From Phoronis ovalis (lineage: Eukaryota > Phoronida > Phoronidae), in contig JAOXYB010039506.1 in the NCBI GenBank assembly GCA_028565635.1, positions 1-28,155 on the forward strand: DNA of 28,155 nt, in the 5' to 3' direction. Positions 12,101-24,100 of this stretch are shown piece after piece. The position numbers and the translations under genes were made by a program. The notes beneath the pieces were generated by a model. It did not search any database. It saw only the letters and a list, made by a program, of their open reading frames with translations, and was not told the DNA's origin. The number at the start of each line of letters is the position of its first letter. The stretch's first letter is position 1.

Positions 12101-15100
12101 TGTACTCATGTATATATTTTTGAGATGTGTGACAGAGCAACATCAAGCAATTACTCAGACCCCGGGGGGGGGTTACTCAAGTTATTTTTTGGTGGGGGTG
12201 TGCAGCCGAGTTGAACATTTTGGCTTTGGATTGTATACTTTTTACTGTATTTTTTTGGATTGCTACCGTAACGATATTCAAAAATTTGGATTGCTACCCA
12301 CTGCTTGTAGCAAATAAATTGGATTAATTTTAGGTTTGTATCCATAATTCCATAAATATATTTTGGAATTTGGTTTGTATCAGTCAGTTTGCATAAAAAT
12401 GGATTGATATACTCAAATATTTTAATATATACTCAAAAATTTTGGATTGCTACCCTTATATTTCACAAAATTTGGATTGCTACCCTAAAATTTCAAAAAA
12501 TTTGGATTGGGCTTACTACAAGCTAAAATTTTGGATTGGGTTCCGGGGCACATCCCCGTAGTCAAAAACCTTGAGTACCCCCCCGAGACTCAGACCCAGT
12601 GCTCGCATTATTTGGTATTAATGCAACCAGCCTGTGTTGTCTCAGGCATAAAAAACAGTCAGAATGAAGATATCAAGATATTAGTAAAACCAAACCGGAA
12701 ATTATTAAATAGTTACAGCAATGTGAGAACAAAATATGCAAAAGGGAACAAGTACTTGTGGATAATGTCTCCAAGGTAAAGATAAAGCAACATGAGTCAT
12801 GCTTAAAGAAGCTTGCAAATCCACAGACTAAAGAAGGTAAACAAATGAATTCAGGGAGGGAAATACTAAAGAATTTCTAAATGTCCATATGTCTTAAAAA
12901 GCATTACCCCTTGTGCATAGAGAACAAAATCAAGTGGTATTATAGAATGGTTCTAAGATAGAAGAATGAATGTGACAGATGATATTTAAATTACGACAAG
13001 GTTATTGGCCAAGAAAAAGAAAATTCTACAATAATCATCCAAACTTACCAGCATGACAAGTGAGAAACAGTAACAGCGATATACCACAACATACAAATTT
13101 ATTTTAACATATCAATATTGCTATGACTACATAACACAACACATTGTATTACCTTTGTGCTAAATGTCCATGTTCTTTGATCTTTGTCTGCCTGTGCTCT
13201 CATTACATGAATGCTACTCAAAACCTACAGAACAAAAAGCGTTTGAAAATTATAAATAAGTCTATGCATGCATCAGCACTCAAAACATTTCATATTCTTC
13301 ACCTGCATTTTATTTAAATATATTTTTAAAATCAAGAAAATATCAGAACAGTGAATTTTAAATTGCTGAGTGGACTAACATTGAAATACAAGCTTTAAGA
13401 ATCCTTCATTAGTTTCTGAAATGTTCAAGGAGTTCATCATATTTTAGAATTCACCACAAGCTAAAACATACCACAGCAAATTTCATTACAAATCTGGGGG
13501 TGCATATTATGGATCACTGGAAACCCTTTCAGTGGAATTTAAAAACTAACTATAACCAAATAATTTCAAATGTCTACTGCACTAGGTTTTGGTTCCACCA
13601 TTAGTTGCAACAAGTACTTACATTTGTTCCATCAAACAGACACATCCTGACATGGCGACTTAAAATGTCCACACTGGGTCCAGGAAGTGGAATTTGCCGG
13701 CAATTCATCAACTGGATAACTTTTTGCACCCTGACACTTCTATTCCTTATCTGAAAACAATTACAGCATAGACTTCTTAGTATATCATAAAATGTAATAT
13801 ATAATGTACAAAACACAGTGAACAAGGTGTTGTACACTAAAATCAAATACACTGTACTTTGACACATATTACAGATCATCTTAATTTATAAATACTGGAT
13901 TGTAAAAAAAAAAAATTAGTAAAGGTCAAAGGCCATATCATACTTGGCAACCATCCCGATTCAGACGGGACTGTCCTGATTTTTGCTCAAGTGTCCTGTG
14001 TCCCGAAGTTTGGCTTAAATGTCCCGTTTTTTAAAAGCAGAGTGAGCAAAACAAATTTTTCTTGCATCATAATCATCTATTTAACCATCACAATTACGAA
14101 CGATCAAGACAACCCGAAGTCACACTGATAACAATTTGTATTTCTGAAACATTTATATTAATATGAAGAAACTGTGGAAAGCTATCATGTTAGTTGCTTG
14201 AACAACTTTATTATAGAGTATGGTACAAGAAATACAATTTGGAGGCTTTCTTATAAAATAATACTGTAAAGCCATCTTCTCCATATAAAATGTGTTTAAA
14301 TGTATAAAAATGGCATAGTGTCATGGGCAAAAAAGAGTCCCAAGATGCACCAGATTGCAGGAAATCACACCAAATATACAAAAGATTTCCAAGGGGGCAT
14401 GCCCCTGGACCCCTCCAGCTTTGCTTTGCGCTTGCTGTCGTGTCCTGCAGTTGCTCTCCAGGATACTAATTCCCCAAATGTCCTACTTTTCATTAATACA
14501 AAGGTTGGCAAGTATGCCATATGCTGATCAGATGCACAATTATCACATCAAGCAATGTTACAAACACATATGCTTAACTTACCATGGTGCTCCTACTATA
14601 AATTTTAACAAAACTGTTGCTAACTTCATTTACCTAACTCATAAAGTACGTTCACTTATTTTGCTGAAGTTCCTATCTTGGATTGGCTATTGTTATTACT
14701 TACATTCTTAATAAGATCCCGTGCTGTGACAATTGCAACATTGATTCATGAATAACTTTTATGCATTGATCAAGGTACTTTTATTTTCTAGTTGGTAAAA
14801 TAAGTCAAGTTTTAAAAATTGCTGCTAAACACAATAAATATTAACTATACATCTGTACTAAAGACAATGGGGCAGGTCACAGAGCAAAAGTGATTAAGGA
14901 TGTGCTAACACATATCAAATACTATAAATACAGTGTACAACAAACAATATATGAAAGAATATTTGGTAACATTAAAATCTTTTTTGATAAGAGTTAAAGC
15001 ACCCTTAATACATGTGCCATGTTTTACAAAAACGCTATATTTATTTTCAAGACATTGTCAATACTGTCCTCCGGAGATTTATGAGATCTTTTGGCAAGTC

Positions 15101-18100
15101 TAACAACTGAAATTATTAGAAGTATTTTACATGCATCTCATTCAAAGCAGATCAGATTAAACATATCTTTTTTTTGCTCTGGTTGAACTTAATCTTATTT
15201 TCATTTTTTTAATTCTATACATTTTTCCTGTCAGATAATAAAGCAGTTGATGCAATATTAGATAAGAGTGACATTTTATTAGTTCTTCTAATGTAAGGTA
15301 ACCTGCATATGTTATTAACTTAAACAGCAGGGGTAATGTTGCCTCTCAGGAGACTAAACCATGTGACTGACCAAATGTTGTACAGTATATAGTTATATTT
15401 CGAAATTTATAGAATAACAAGATAGCCTTTTTGAAAGGCTAGGATTGCTGCTATTGTCTTTTATGACTTTTCAACTATATTTTTGAACTTTTCACCAAAT
15501 CTTACAATTTTTACCTCAAAATGACCCCTTGTTGACCTCACTAACGCAAAAGTCTAATTTCTGACAGTTTTAGGTCATATTGAGATTTTGACGTCAACTC
15601 TCCCGATCCAAGGGCTGTCATGTGTCAAATTCCTAGTCTGTAGGATTAATCGTTACTAGAAGCCTATACATTGTTTTATCAATTAACTAATTGAAAAGGT
15701 ACAAAAAAACATTCATCTTTTTAATTGATATCTAAATAATTTCAAAGGTATTTCAAAATGACCTCATTTGCAGCTTTTCAGCCTTATAGCAGCAATCCTA
15801 AATACAACTACACTGTTAACATTACAATATTTTGCATGTCATCATTGTTCAAACATTTCAAATGGTGGGATTTACAATAAAATTTTGTTTGGAAATAAAT
15901 TGATAAACATAACATACACATAGGGTACACATGCATGTAATATATGAAGAAAACAGTACTGAATTTCCACAAAGAATTTTCTGCAAAGTACTGTATAGGT
16001 TTTATATGATTGTATAATTCAAATTAAAACATTTATGTGTACACTGAGGAGACAGAATATGTCAAATGTACTTAAGTAACTAGACCAGAAAAGTGGCCAA
16101 ATTGACATTTTTTTAATAGTTTAACTATTGTTGAACATTTATGTATCTTTCACCAGACATGTTGCATTCAAAATCCATATAAACCAAGCCACAAGAAAAA
16201 TATTATGTATATAAATGATATGCGAAATAGAGAAGCTACAGTTAACAAAAATGATTATAAAACAAGTTTTGTTCGGCAGATAATTATCAGAACATAAATA
16301 AAATTTCAAGAGTAAGTTCAAATGTCTGCAAAACAGGATAGTCATATAGCCGGATATAGAGGCTTTCTAGTGTTACTTTAAATTTTAAGTGTCAAGCACC
16401 TACATGCTTAAGATTGCAACAATTGTTTAAAATGATAAAATTCTTGTCAGCATCACTAATTAGCTATTAAAGGTTAGGTACATCATGGCTATATCCTCAA
16501 TATGGGTTTTATAAAAAATAATGCGAACATGTAAGAAAATTAATGTTTTCCTTATATGATGGTTTTAAAACTTTTCTGTCACGTCATTGGATGCTTAATT
16601 AACAGAATCTTTTTATACAACAGTCCTAAAAACCATAAGTTGCATACAGGCATTTGTCCTTTTTATTCTCACCTGTATAGACATGCACTGTGTGAATGCA
16701 GTAAACAAAGATACAATTAATATATTTGACAGCTGATTAAAGATCATGAAACTAAATTATGTCCTTTTAATTCTTTGCTATAAACACTGTGACAGTCTTT
16801 ATTTGATTAACTGACAAGCTTAATACTATGTTAGCAGCATGCTTTGTACCTTTGTAGGATTACACAAAACTTACAAAGGGGTTTCGTGTATTTAATTATT
16901 GTCTCACAATGTGAATATTTCTATTTTAATTACTGGAACCATGCAGATGTGTAATAGTGTAATAAGCTCCTCTGCTGACAAATTTTATATCTCCACCCTG
17001 GAGCCCCACAACAGATAGCTGACGCATTAAAATACTATTTTGTCATGAATGGCAATTAGAAGTTATTATGTAGTATATACGTACAGAAACATTTTTAGGA
17101 AGCTCCTGACTTCGATGAGAACATTAAAACACAGTTACGTTAACACAACCGCAAGCTTTATTTGAAAACTTTCTAAGCAGGCATTTGTTGGAAATTCTTG
17201 CATTATAAAGAAAAAGTTTACATTAAAGCTGAAACATCTCAGTAACTACTCTTCTTTTCTTTAATATTATTCTGTATACTATCTAGATTTTGTGTATCTG
17301 TTACGAAATAGATCCTACCTACGTAATTTTTTGGTGGTGGACATTACATTACTTTTTCTTAATAACTAAATAATATCCATCGGATAGTTTCTCCAATCTA
17401 GTATTTCACTGCAGTTATATATAAAGTAAGTAATGATGAACCAACAACACTATCATTCAAATCAAAGTTGTAGGAAACTCAATCTTAGTAAACAGTATAT
17501 ACATGTAAGTGTAAAATTTGTGCAGGAAAAATAGTCAGCATAGTTTACCTGGTTGAGTTTGTTTACTATACTTACTTTATTTGTGGTTGGGTTGAAAAAT
17601 AAATCTTTAAATGCTAAATTTGAGGCACTAAGTTTTGGTGCTAAGTAGTTAACCATCGTGTATTTATCACCATCTTTTTGCATTTTACTAAGTGTAGATG
17701 GACGGAATCCAGCAGGCACAGCACCCATTGCGTGTAACACATCTGTGGCACTTGTCTGCAATGCATAAAGAAATTTAAAATTTTGAATATTGTAGCTTAA
17801 TAGTAGCAACAAAAAGCGTTCATGAAGTGTCTTCAGACTCAATAAACCTGAGCCTGTATACCATTACCATAATATGTATAACTACACAGGATTCATTAGA
17901 AAAGTTCATTAATTATTGCTGTACGATTTCCCCAGCCACTTGACCTGTTTAGTAAAAACATGGCCATATATGTGCACATATAGTACTGGTGACATTAAAG
18001 TCAATACAATAAGAGAAGCAGTCACAACCTACCTCTTTGACAGCATTTTTGATACTTTTCCACAGTCTAGCACTTTTTGGTTGAGATTCATGAAATTCAT

Positions 18101-21100
18101 CGTCTTGATCTATAAAATTAAGTAAAACAAGGACAAAATGTATAAAATACAATCCAGCTAGGCAAGTCTCAGTCTTACTGTTATCATGTGAATCAATAAT
18201 AAACTTGTTTGTTCACAGTATTATTCACAGTCATATTAAGTGTCTCCCCGGGGAAGGAATTTCTTCTGGACCTGCTCTCGAACAAATTTGTCTGAGAAAT
18301 CTTATGAAAGTCGCTTCAACAGAGCAAGCTATGTTAACCCTTAACCCAAACCCAAAAATATATGTTTTGCTTTTTATAATATTACTACTTTGTTAATCAT
18401 AGAAAGAGCAGTTCACTGATAGAAAATAAAGTCAATAAATATCAGAAAGGTAACCTTCTACAAAAAAACAAAGTTATAAAAATGAACTGCATTTGAAAAT
18501 CATCTATTAAGTAAAGATCATTAACAGAAACTTCAAAACATGCTATCTACTCATAATTACAGATACCTTCTGTTTGTATGTCTCTGTATTTACTATATTC
18601 TTTCAGGTATGTACTTGGCACTAAGCCCCTTCCACCGTCTTCATTCTCAGCTTCCCACCATCCATCATCCCTAGAAAGTAATTATAGTACAAAGAGTGCA
18701 GTTTAAACATTGTTAATCCCTGTATGACAGCTAAATAATAGAACAAGTGCTGAAAATTTTTAAAGCTATAAAAAATGTTAAAGGTAAAGAAAGAATTTAA
18801 ATCAGTTCTGTGTATTTTGTCAGTGATGTTTCCATGTTTCTGATCAAATATAGCCATAAAATAAGAGCCAGTATATTTAATGCTACATGTATATGGCTAC
18901 ATGTTAACACCTATGATGTGGTGGATCACGGAAAAACCAGAGGAGCATCTTCATTTTTTTTGTGCCATTTTCAGTGGTACCTGCTATAAATTCCTAATTT
19001 GAACAAAAATGCATTCACAAAAGAATTCCCCCTTCACAAGAAATGTAAAATAATAAGATCCACTCTTTGGAAAATCCTGGATCCACAGAAGAAGGTGATC
19101 CTGGGGGACTCATATTGAGGCTCAGCTTGCCTTAGATACTACCGTTTCATGGAGTTGAAAAATCTGAAAAAGAATGCTTGGGGCAATAAACATACCCTTT
19201 CCTAGACTAAATTTTGAGAAATTGAAAATGACTACCTTTGCTGGATCAAGTCCCAAGAACAATACCATTTCTTAGATGACTCAAAATCCATACTCCTTTC
19301 TAGCAGGTGAACATATTCATTTTGTAAACTGAACATACAAAGTTTTATGCAAACCACGGATTATTTATATTTATTATAAAGAAACACAACAAAACTATAA
19401 AATCATCCTGCACTTGAAAAGCTGAAAAGGATAACCTTTCCTGGGCCTCCTGGACAAAAAAGGGAAAAGTATACCCTTCCAAAAGGAGCCCCCTGTATTG
19501 ACCTTCATAGGAAGTTATTCTTCAGAAAGGTGAACTTGACAAATATAGTAATTCTTATCTAATAATATAAATTTGAGCATAAATCATCGGTTGCTGACAA
19601 TAACTTCACATTTTCCCTAGACTCCTCAAGTTGCAAAATGTTTCTGCAGCTGCAGTTGATTGTAGCAGTGGCTCTTCTGTTGCACAGTTACAAAGTCACA
19701 CCTAGACCAGCAGATGGGGCAGAAGAGTCCAACAACAGTGGTGAAATGGAACAAATTTTGTTGTCTTTAAAGGCTTTAGACACTCTGATAAATCAAAGAT
19801 TAAACACTTTGCAATATATGGTGACAGCCAGAACAAATCAAGAGGCCTGTCAAACCACCCAGCAAACATGCTCAAAATTAGACAGATATCTGAAATCCAA
19901 GTTTGACCAAACATGTCCCACTGCAGGATATATTAAGAATGGTGATTCCTGCTACAAGTTCTACACCACTCCTGCTGACTGGAACACAGCAGTGACCCGT
20001 TGCCATGCTGATGGAGCTCACCTAGTTACTATAGAGTCAAAAGAAGAGCAAGAATACCTTGTTAAGTCCCTCATACACACTATCATTAACATGGATAGTG
20101 GCAACTGGTGGGTCGGTGGATATGATAAAGTAAGTGAAGGCAATTGGGTGTGGGAGTCAACAGGAGAAAAAATTGGAGCTGGTTCATCCTTCACTATCTG
20201 GAACCCAGGTACATATGCTAAATTTATGTTTTTACCGTAAAGCTATTATTTGTTGATTTATTTCATAAATTTCAATATTTCCACAAAATGAAATAATATA
20301 CTATAATGTATCATAGTTATTTACAGGTTGGTAAGAATGCTCAGTATAGAACATAAAATAAGCAGTGACACAAGAATTTTTTGTGCACTATGGAACAATG
20401 TGATGTTTCTTTTCAATTAATGAAATCATGATAATTTTACAGGCCAACCAAATGGAGGAACACTTGAGAACTGCATTGACCTGTACAAGACTTTCAAGTA
20501 CGAATGGAATTCTCATGTTTGTGATTTGGAACAATATTTCATTTGCGAACAGTAAATAAAAGCATGTCAGTTAAGCAAGATAAGTTAGATGTATATTAAA
20601 ATTTTAAAAAAATTTTCACTCTGAACTTTTGTTTAATTAGACAAGCATTTAAAGTCCAGTCATAGGTTGTTAAACCCAAAACTCATTTGGGGGAAATAAT
20701 TTGATCTTCGGAGCTAAAAATGTTTATAACTACTACATGGATTAACTAGAATACAGAATATGTTGCATACAATACTTGGAACAATGTCTTGCATAACAGT
20801 TTTTGTGATATAGACTTACGATTTCATACATATTCATGATCTTTAAATACAAATATGCTGACTTGAAGCTATGTCTCTAAATTTTGAAAAATTGAAAATG
20901 ACTACCCTTTCCTGGAACAAGTCCCAAGAACCATACCCTTTCAGACTGACTCAAAGAACAAGTCCCAAGAACCATACCCTTTTAGACTGACTCAAAGAAC
21001 AAGTCCCAAGAACCATACCCTTTCAGACTGACTCAAAGAACAAGTCCCAAGAACCATACCCTTTCAGACTGATTCAAAGAACAAGTCCCAAGAACCATAC

Positions 21101-24100
21101 CCTTTCAGACTGACTCAAAGTTCATGCTATTCCAGTAGGTGAACATACTCACTAAACATACATTTTTTTATGAAAAACAGGATTATTTATAATAAATTAT
21201 TTATTATAAAGATACATATAAAACACTGATCATTTTCTGGATTTGAATAGCTGAAAAGGATAGTATGTTACCTTTTCCTGGTCCTCCTGGACTTTATACA
21301 TGAGCCCCCTGTATTGACATCATAGGAAGTTACTCTTACTTCGTAAGACAAGCTTTAACATAAAGCAATCTGCAGGTGACAATGACCTTACAGCTTGCCT
21401 AGATAGTACAAGGTAAAATGTTTCTGCAGCTACTACTGATTGTCGCAGTGACTTCTGCATTACAAAGTTACACAGCAAATGGGACCATACAGTCCAATCA
21501 CAGTGGTGAAATTCAACAAATTTTTCTCTAAAGGCTTTAGAGACTCTGGTAAATCAACGATTGAATACCTTGCAGTATGCGGTGACAAATATCGCTAGTA
21601 CAAATCAACAGGCCTGTAAAACCACCCAGCAAACATGATTAAAATTCGATACATATTTGAAATCCAAGTTTGACCCAATGTGTCCCACTGCAGGATATAT
21701 TAAGAATGGCGATTCCTGCTACAAGTTCTACACCACTCCTGTTGACTGGAACACAGCAGTGACCCGTTGCCATGCTGATGGAGCCCACCTTGCTACTATA
21801 GAGTCAAAAGGACTATCTTGTTAAGTCCAACACACATGCTACCGTTAATATTCCGAGTGGTAATTGATGAGTAGGTGGACATGATAAGATAACTGAAGAC
21901 AATTGGATATGGGAGGCAACAGGAGAAAAGATACAAGCTGTTTCATCATTCAGCATGTGGAACCCAGGTATACAAGCTAAATTTATGTTCTTATCACAAA
22001 GTTTTAATGCTGCCTTATACTTGACTTAACAACTTCAGCATTTCATATTAAATTTCAGTATTTCCACAAAAAGAATTAATATATTGTAATAGTTATTTGC
22101 TGATTGGTAAGAATGCTCAACATAGAATAAAAGTAATGTCACTGTAACTTTCTGTAGAATACATCACAATGTGATGTTTCTTTTAATGAAATGATAATTT
22201 TACAGATGAACCAAATTCAGGAACACATGAAAACTGCTTGGATCTGTACAAGCATTTCCAGTATAATTGGAATGTTCATATTAAGTGTCTTTCGAAACAG
22301 TATTTTATCTGTGAACAGTAACTCAAACTATGCCAGTTAAACTGAATATATTACATAAATTAATATTATAATTAAAAAATTATACAAAAAAGTCTTGTCA
22401 CGCTATGTTTTAGCATTCAAAGCTCAGTCATAGATTGTCAGCTCCAAAAAGCATATGAGGGAAATACTTTGATCTTTACAGCTAAAAATGTTTATAACTA
22501 GTAGATATTCTTATAACAGTATAGAACTTATTCCATGCAATACTTGAAATGATGTCTTGTCTAATAATTTTTTTGTAATATGGACTGCGATTTCACATTA
22601 TTGCATCCATGGTTAGACCTTGAACTTCTAGGTACAAACATGTATGAGGAGGGGTAGGGGTACAATGCTCGCACTTAAAAATTGGCAATGCTTGCTGCTC
22701 GCACTTAACAAATCGACAACCAAAAAAAAAAAAAAAAAAAAAACTCGACAAAACAAATTAGTTGCCAAAATTACAAAAACAATGCAAAAAAAAAAAATGG
22801 TCGCCAAAAGGCAATGCTCGCTGCTTGCGATACCCCCCTATAGCCCCCATGTATGCTAACTTGAAACAATCTGTCAATATCTATTTATCATATCTTTTAA
22901 GATCTGGACCATTAAATATTATGCAAATATAGTTTGGTTAAAACTGTTACAGCATTTAAATAAACTGACATTTTATGTTTATTGCCAAGCAAGTATTATG
23001 AAATTCTATTGTCCTTATTTTACGGTCTCATACTTTACAAATAGGGAAAAAGTTAGGTGTGAATTACCAGCCCTTGGGGTAGCATTTAAAAGTTTAAAAC
23101 ACAGTTTAACCTATTTCTTACCTGATACCCACTAGTGTCAGGATATCTCCTTGCTCAAAACTTAAGTCACCTTCTTGTTCCGCTTTGTAACTACTCATAG
23201 CTTCATACTGAACAACCTGAAACAAATATATTAAAACAGAAAATAAGTTGGTGAAATATGAGTCACAAACTAGTTTTGAGATTGGTATATACAGTGATCA
23301 AAGAGATGTTGTTAGTAACAATCACATGTTCATCAGCTGACATTATACTTAAACATATTTCACTGTTGCATGGTTTGATTTAATGATTACCTGCACAAAA
23401 ATACTTTAATTTAAAACATTAGCTAAAGCAACAAGTACATTAATCTTCAGATATTGTCCAATTTACAGTAACTTCAAAATGTCCACAAATTCATTATCTG
23501 CTGCTTCAGTTTTGAAATGTCACATATCTTATCTTTGAAAATGTTTGACATTTTGAATTTGTCACAATGCACATCAGATATTTAGTGCTTAGTTGAGATA
23601 AACACAAAATTAAAAAAGGCACCACATACCCAAGCTCAGCATTTTTTATTAAGCATAACAATATTTACCAAGAAATGCTTATACAAGTTTGAAATCATAA
23701 AAATTAATTAAAGAAATAAATAATGTTTTTTTCATAAGCTCAGTATGTTAGTAAGCTTTAAAAGTTAATATATAATTTAAGTACAATTTGCCAAACAACT
23801 TTACACACTCTATGACTTGCACAAATTTCAGCATACTTTATGCAAAAGTTTGTCTTTTTAAACACACCAGGGGCTTACCGGTAAGAAAGCATTTTCCTAC
23901 AAGGTTTATGTTAAAACATAACTTCACACTGAACCCAAAAACAGAGGTACATAGTAGAATGATACTTGTTCGCTGGTCTAGGCATATACAAACTAAAGAC
24001 AATGTCTTTGAACAGCATTACTGAAGACAGAAATCAGCATATTTCATTTATAGTTCGAAATAAAAGCAAGCCATTCTTATTAAAATTTTAAATAATTATA

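Larger units (their letters stand above)
13751..17575 (-). other. NPHP1 intron, 3.8 kb
   Basis: The intron between exons 11 and 12 holds two small transposons (13939-14516 and 15440-15800). The rest is A+T-rich, and I see no nested gene. Flanking exons join without missing conserved residues, so no exon is likely to have been overlooked here. Confidence 0.7.
19206..22870 (+). repeat. Tandem segmental duplication carrying the lectin locus
   Basis: Two units, about 19206-20876 and 20877-22870, share upstream sequence (AAATTTTGARAAATTGAAAA), lectin exons and intron, and downstream sequence (GCTAAAAATGTTTATAACTA; GATTTCA; GCTRACTTGAA). The start codons are 1780 nt apart. Length differences come from the 41-bp array in the second unit and a 201-bp transposon near its end. 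Confidence 0.85.
18671..23121 (-). other. NPHP1 intron splitting the SH3 domain, host of the lectin locus
   Basis: This 4451-nt intron is the largest of the gene. It contains the lectin gene and its pseudogene on the plus strand, the 41-bp array and the 201-bp element. The part from 18671 to 19205 shows only scattered repeats of words such as ATACCCTTTCCT and GGGGGACTCATATTG, which may be a degraded transposon. Confidence 0.85.

Noticed and set aside
12027-12317. Protein with [10 protein letters not shown] repeats
   Set aside because: It is a by-product of the 30-bp tandem repeat and runs into a transposon.
14300-14711. Two overlapping open stretches on the plus strand
   Set aside because: They lie in and across the end of the 578-bp transposon and match no protein family that I recognise.
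19080-19495. Complete transposon upstream of the lectin with ends TGGGGGACTCATATTG and a GGAGCCCCCTG counterpart
   Set aside because: The ends match poorly and I found no matching target-site duplication, so I only note repeated words there.
19702-19914. Minus-strand open stretch over the lectin
   Set aside because: Shadow of the lectin coding exon on the other strand.
20918-21120. CRISPR-like array
   Set aside because: The repeats are directly adjacent without unique spacers and the genome is animal; it is a minisatellite.
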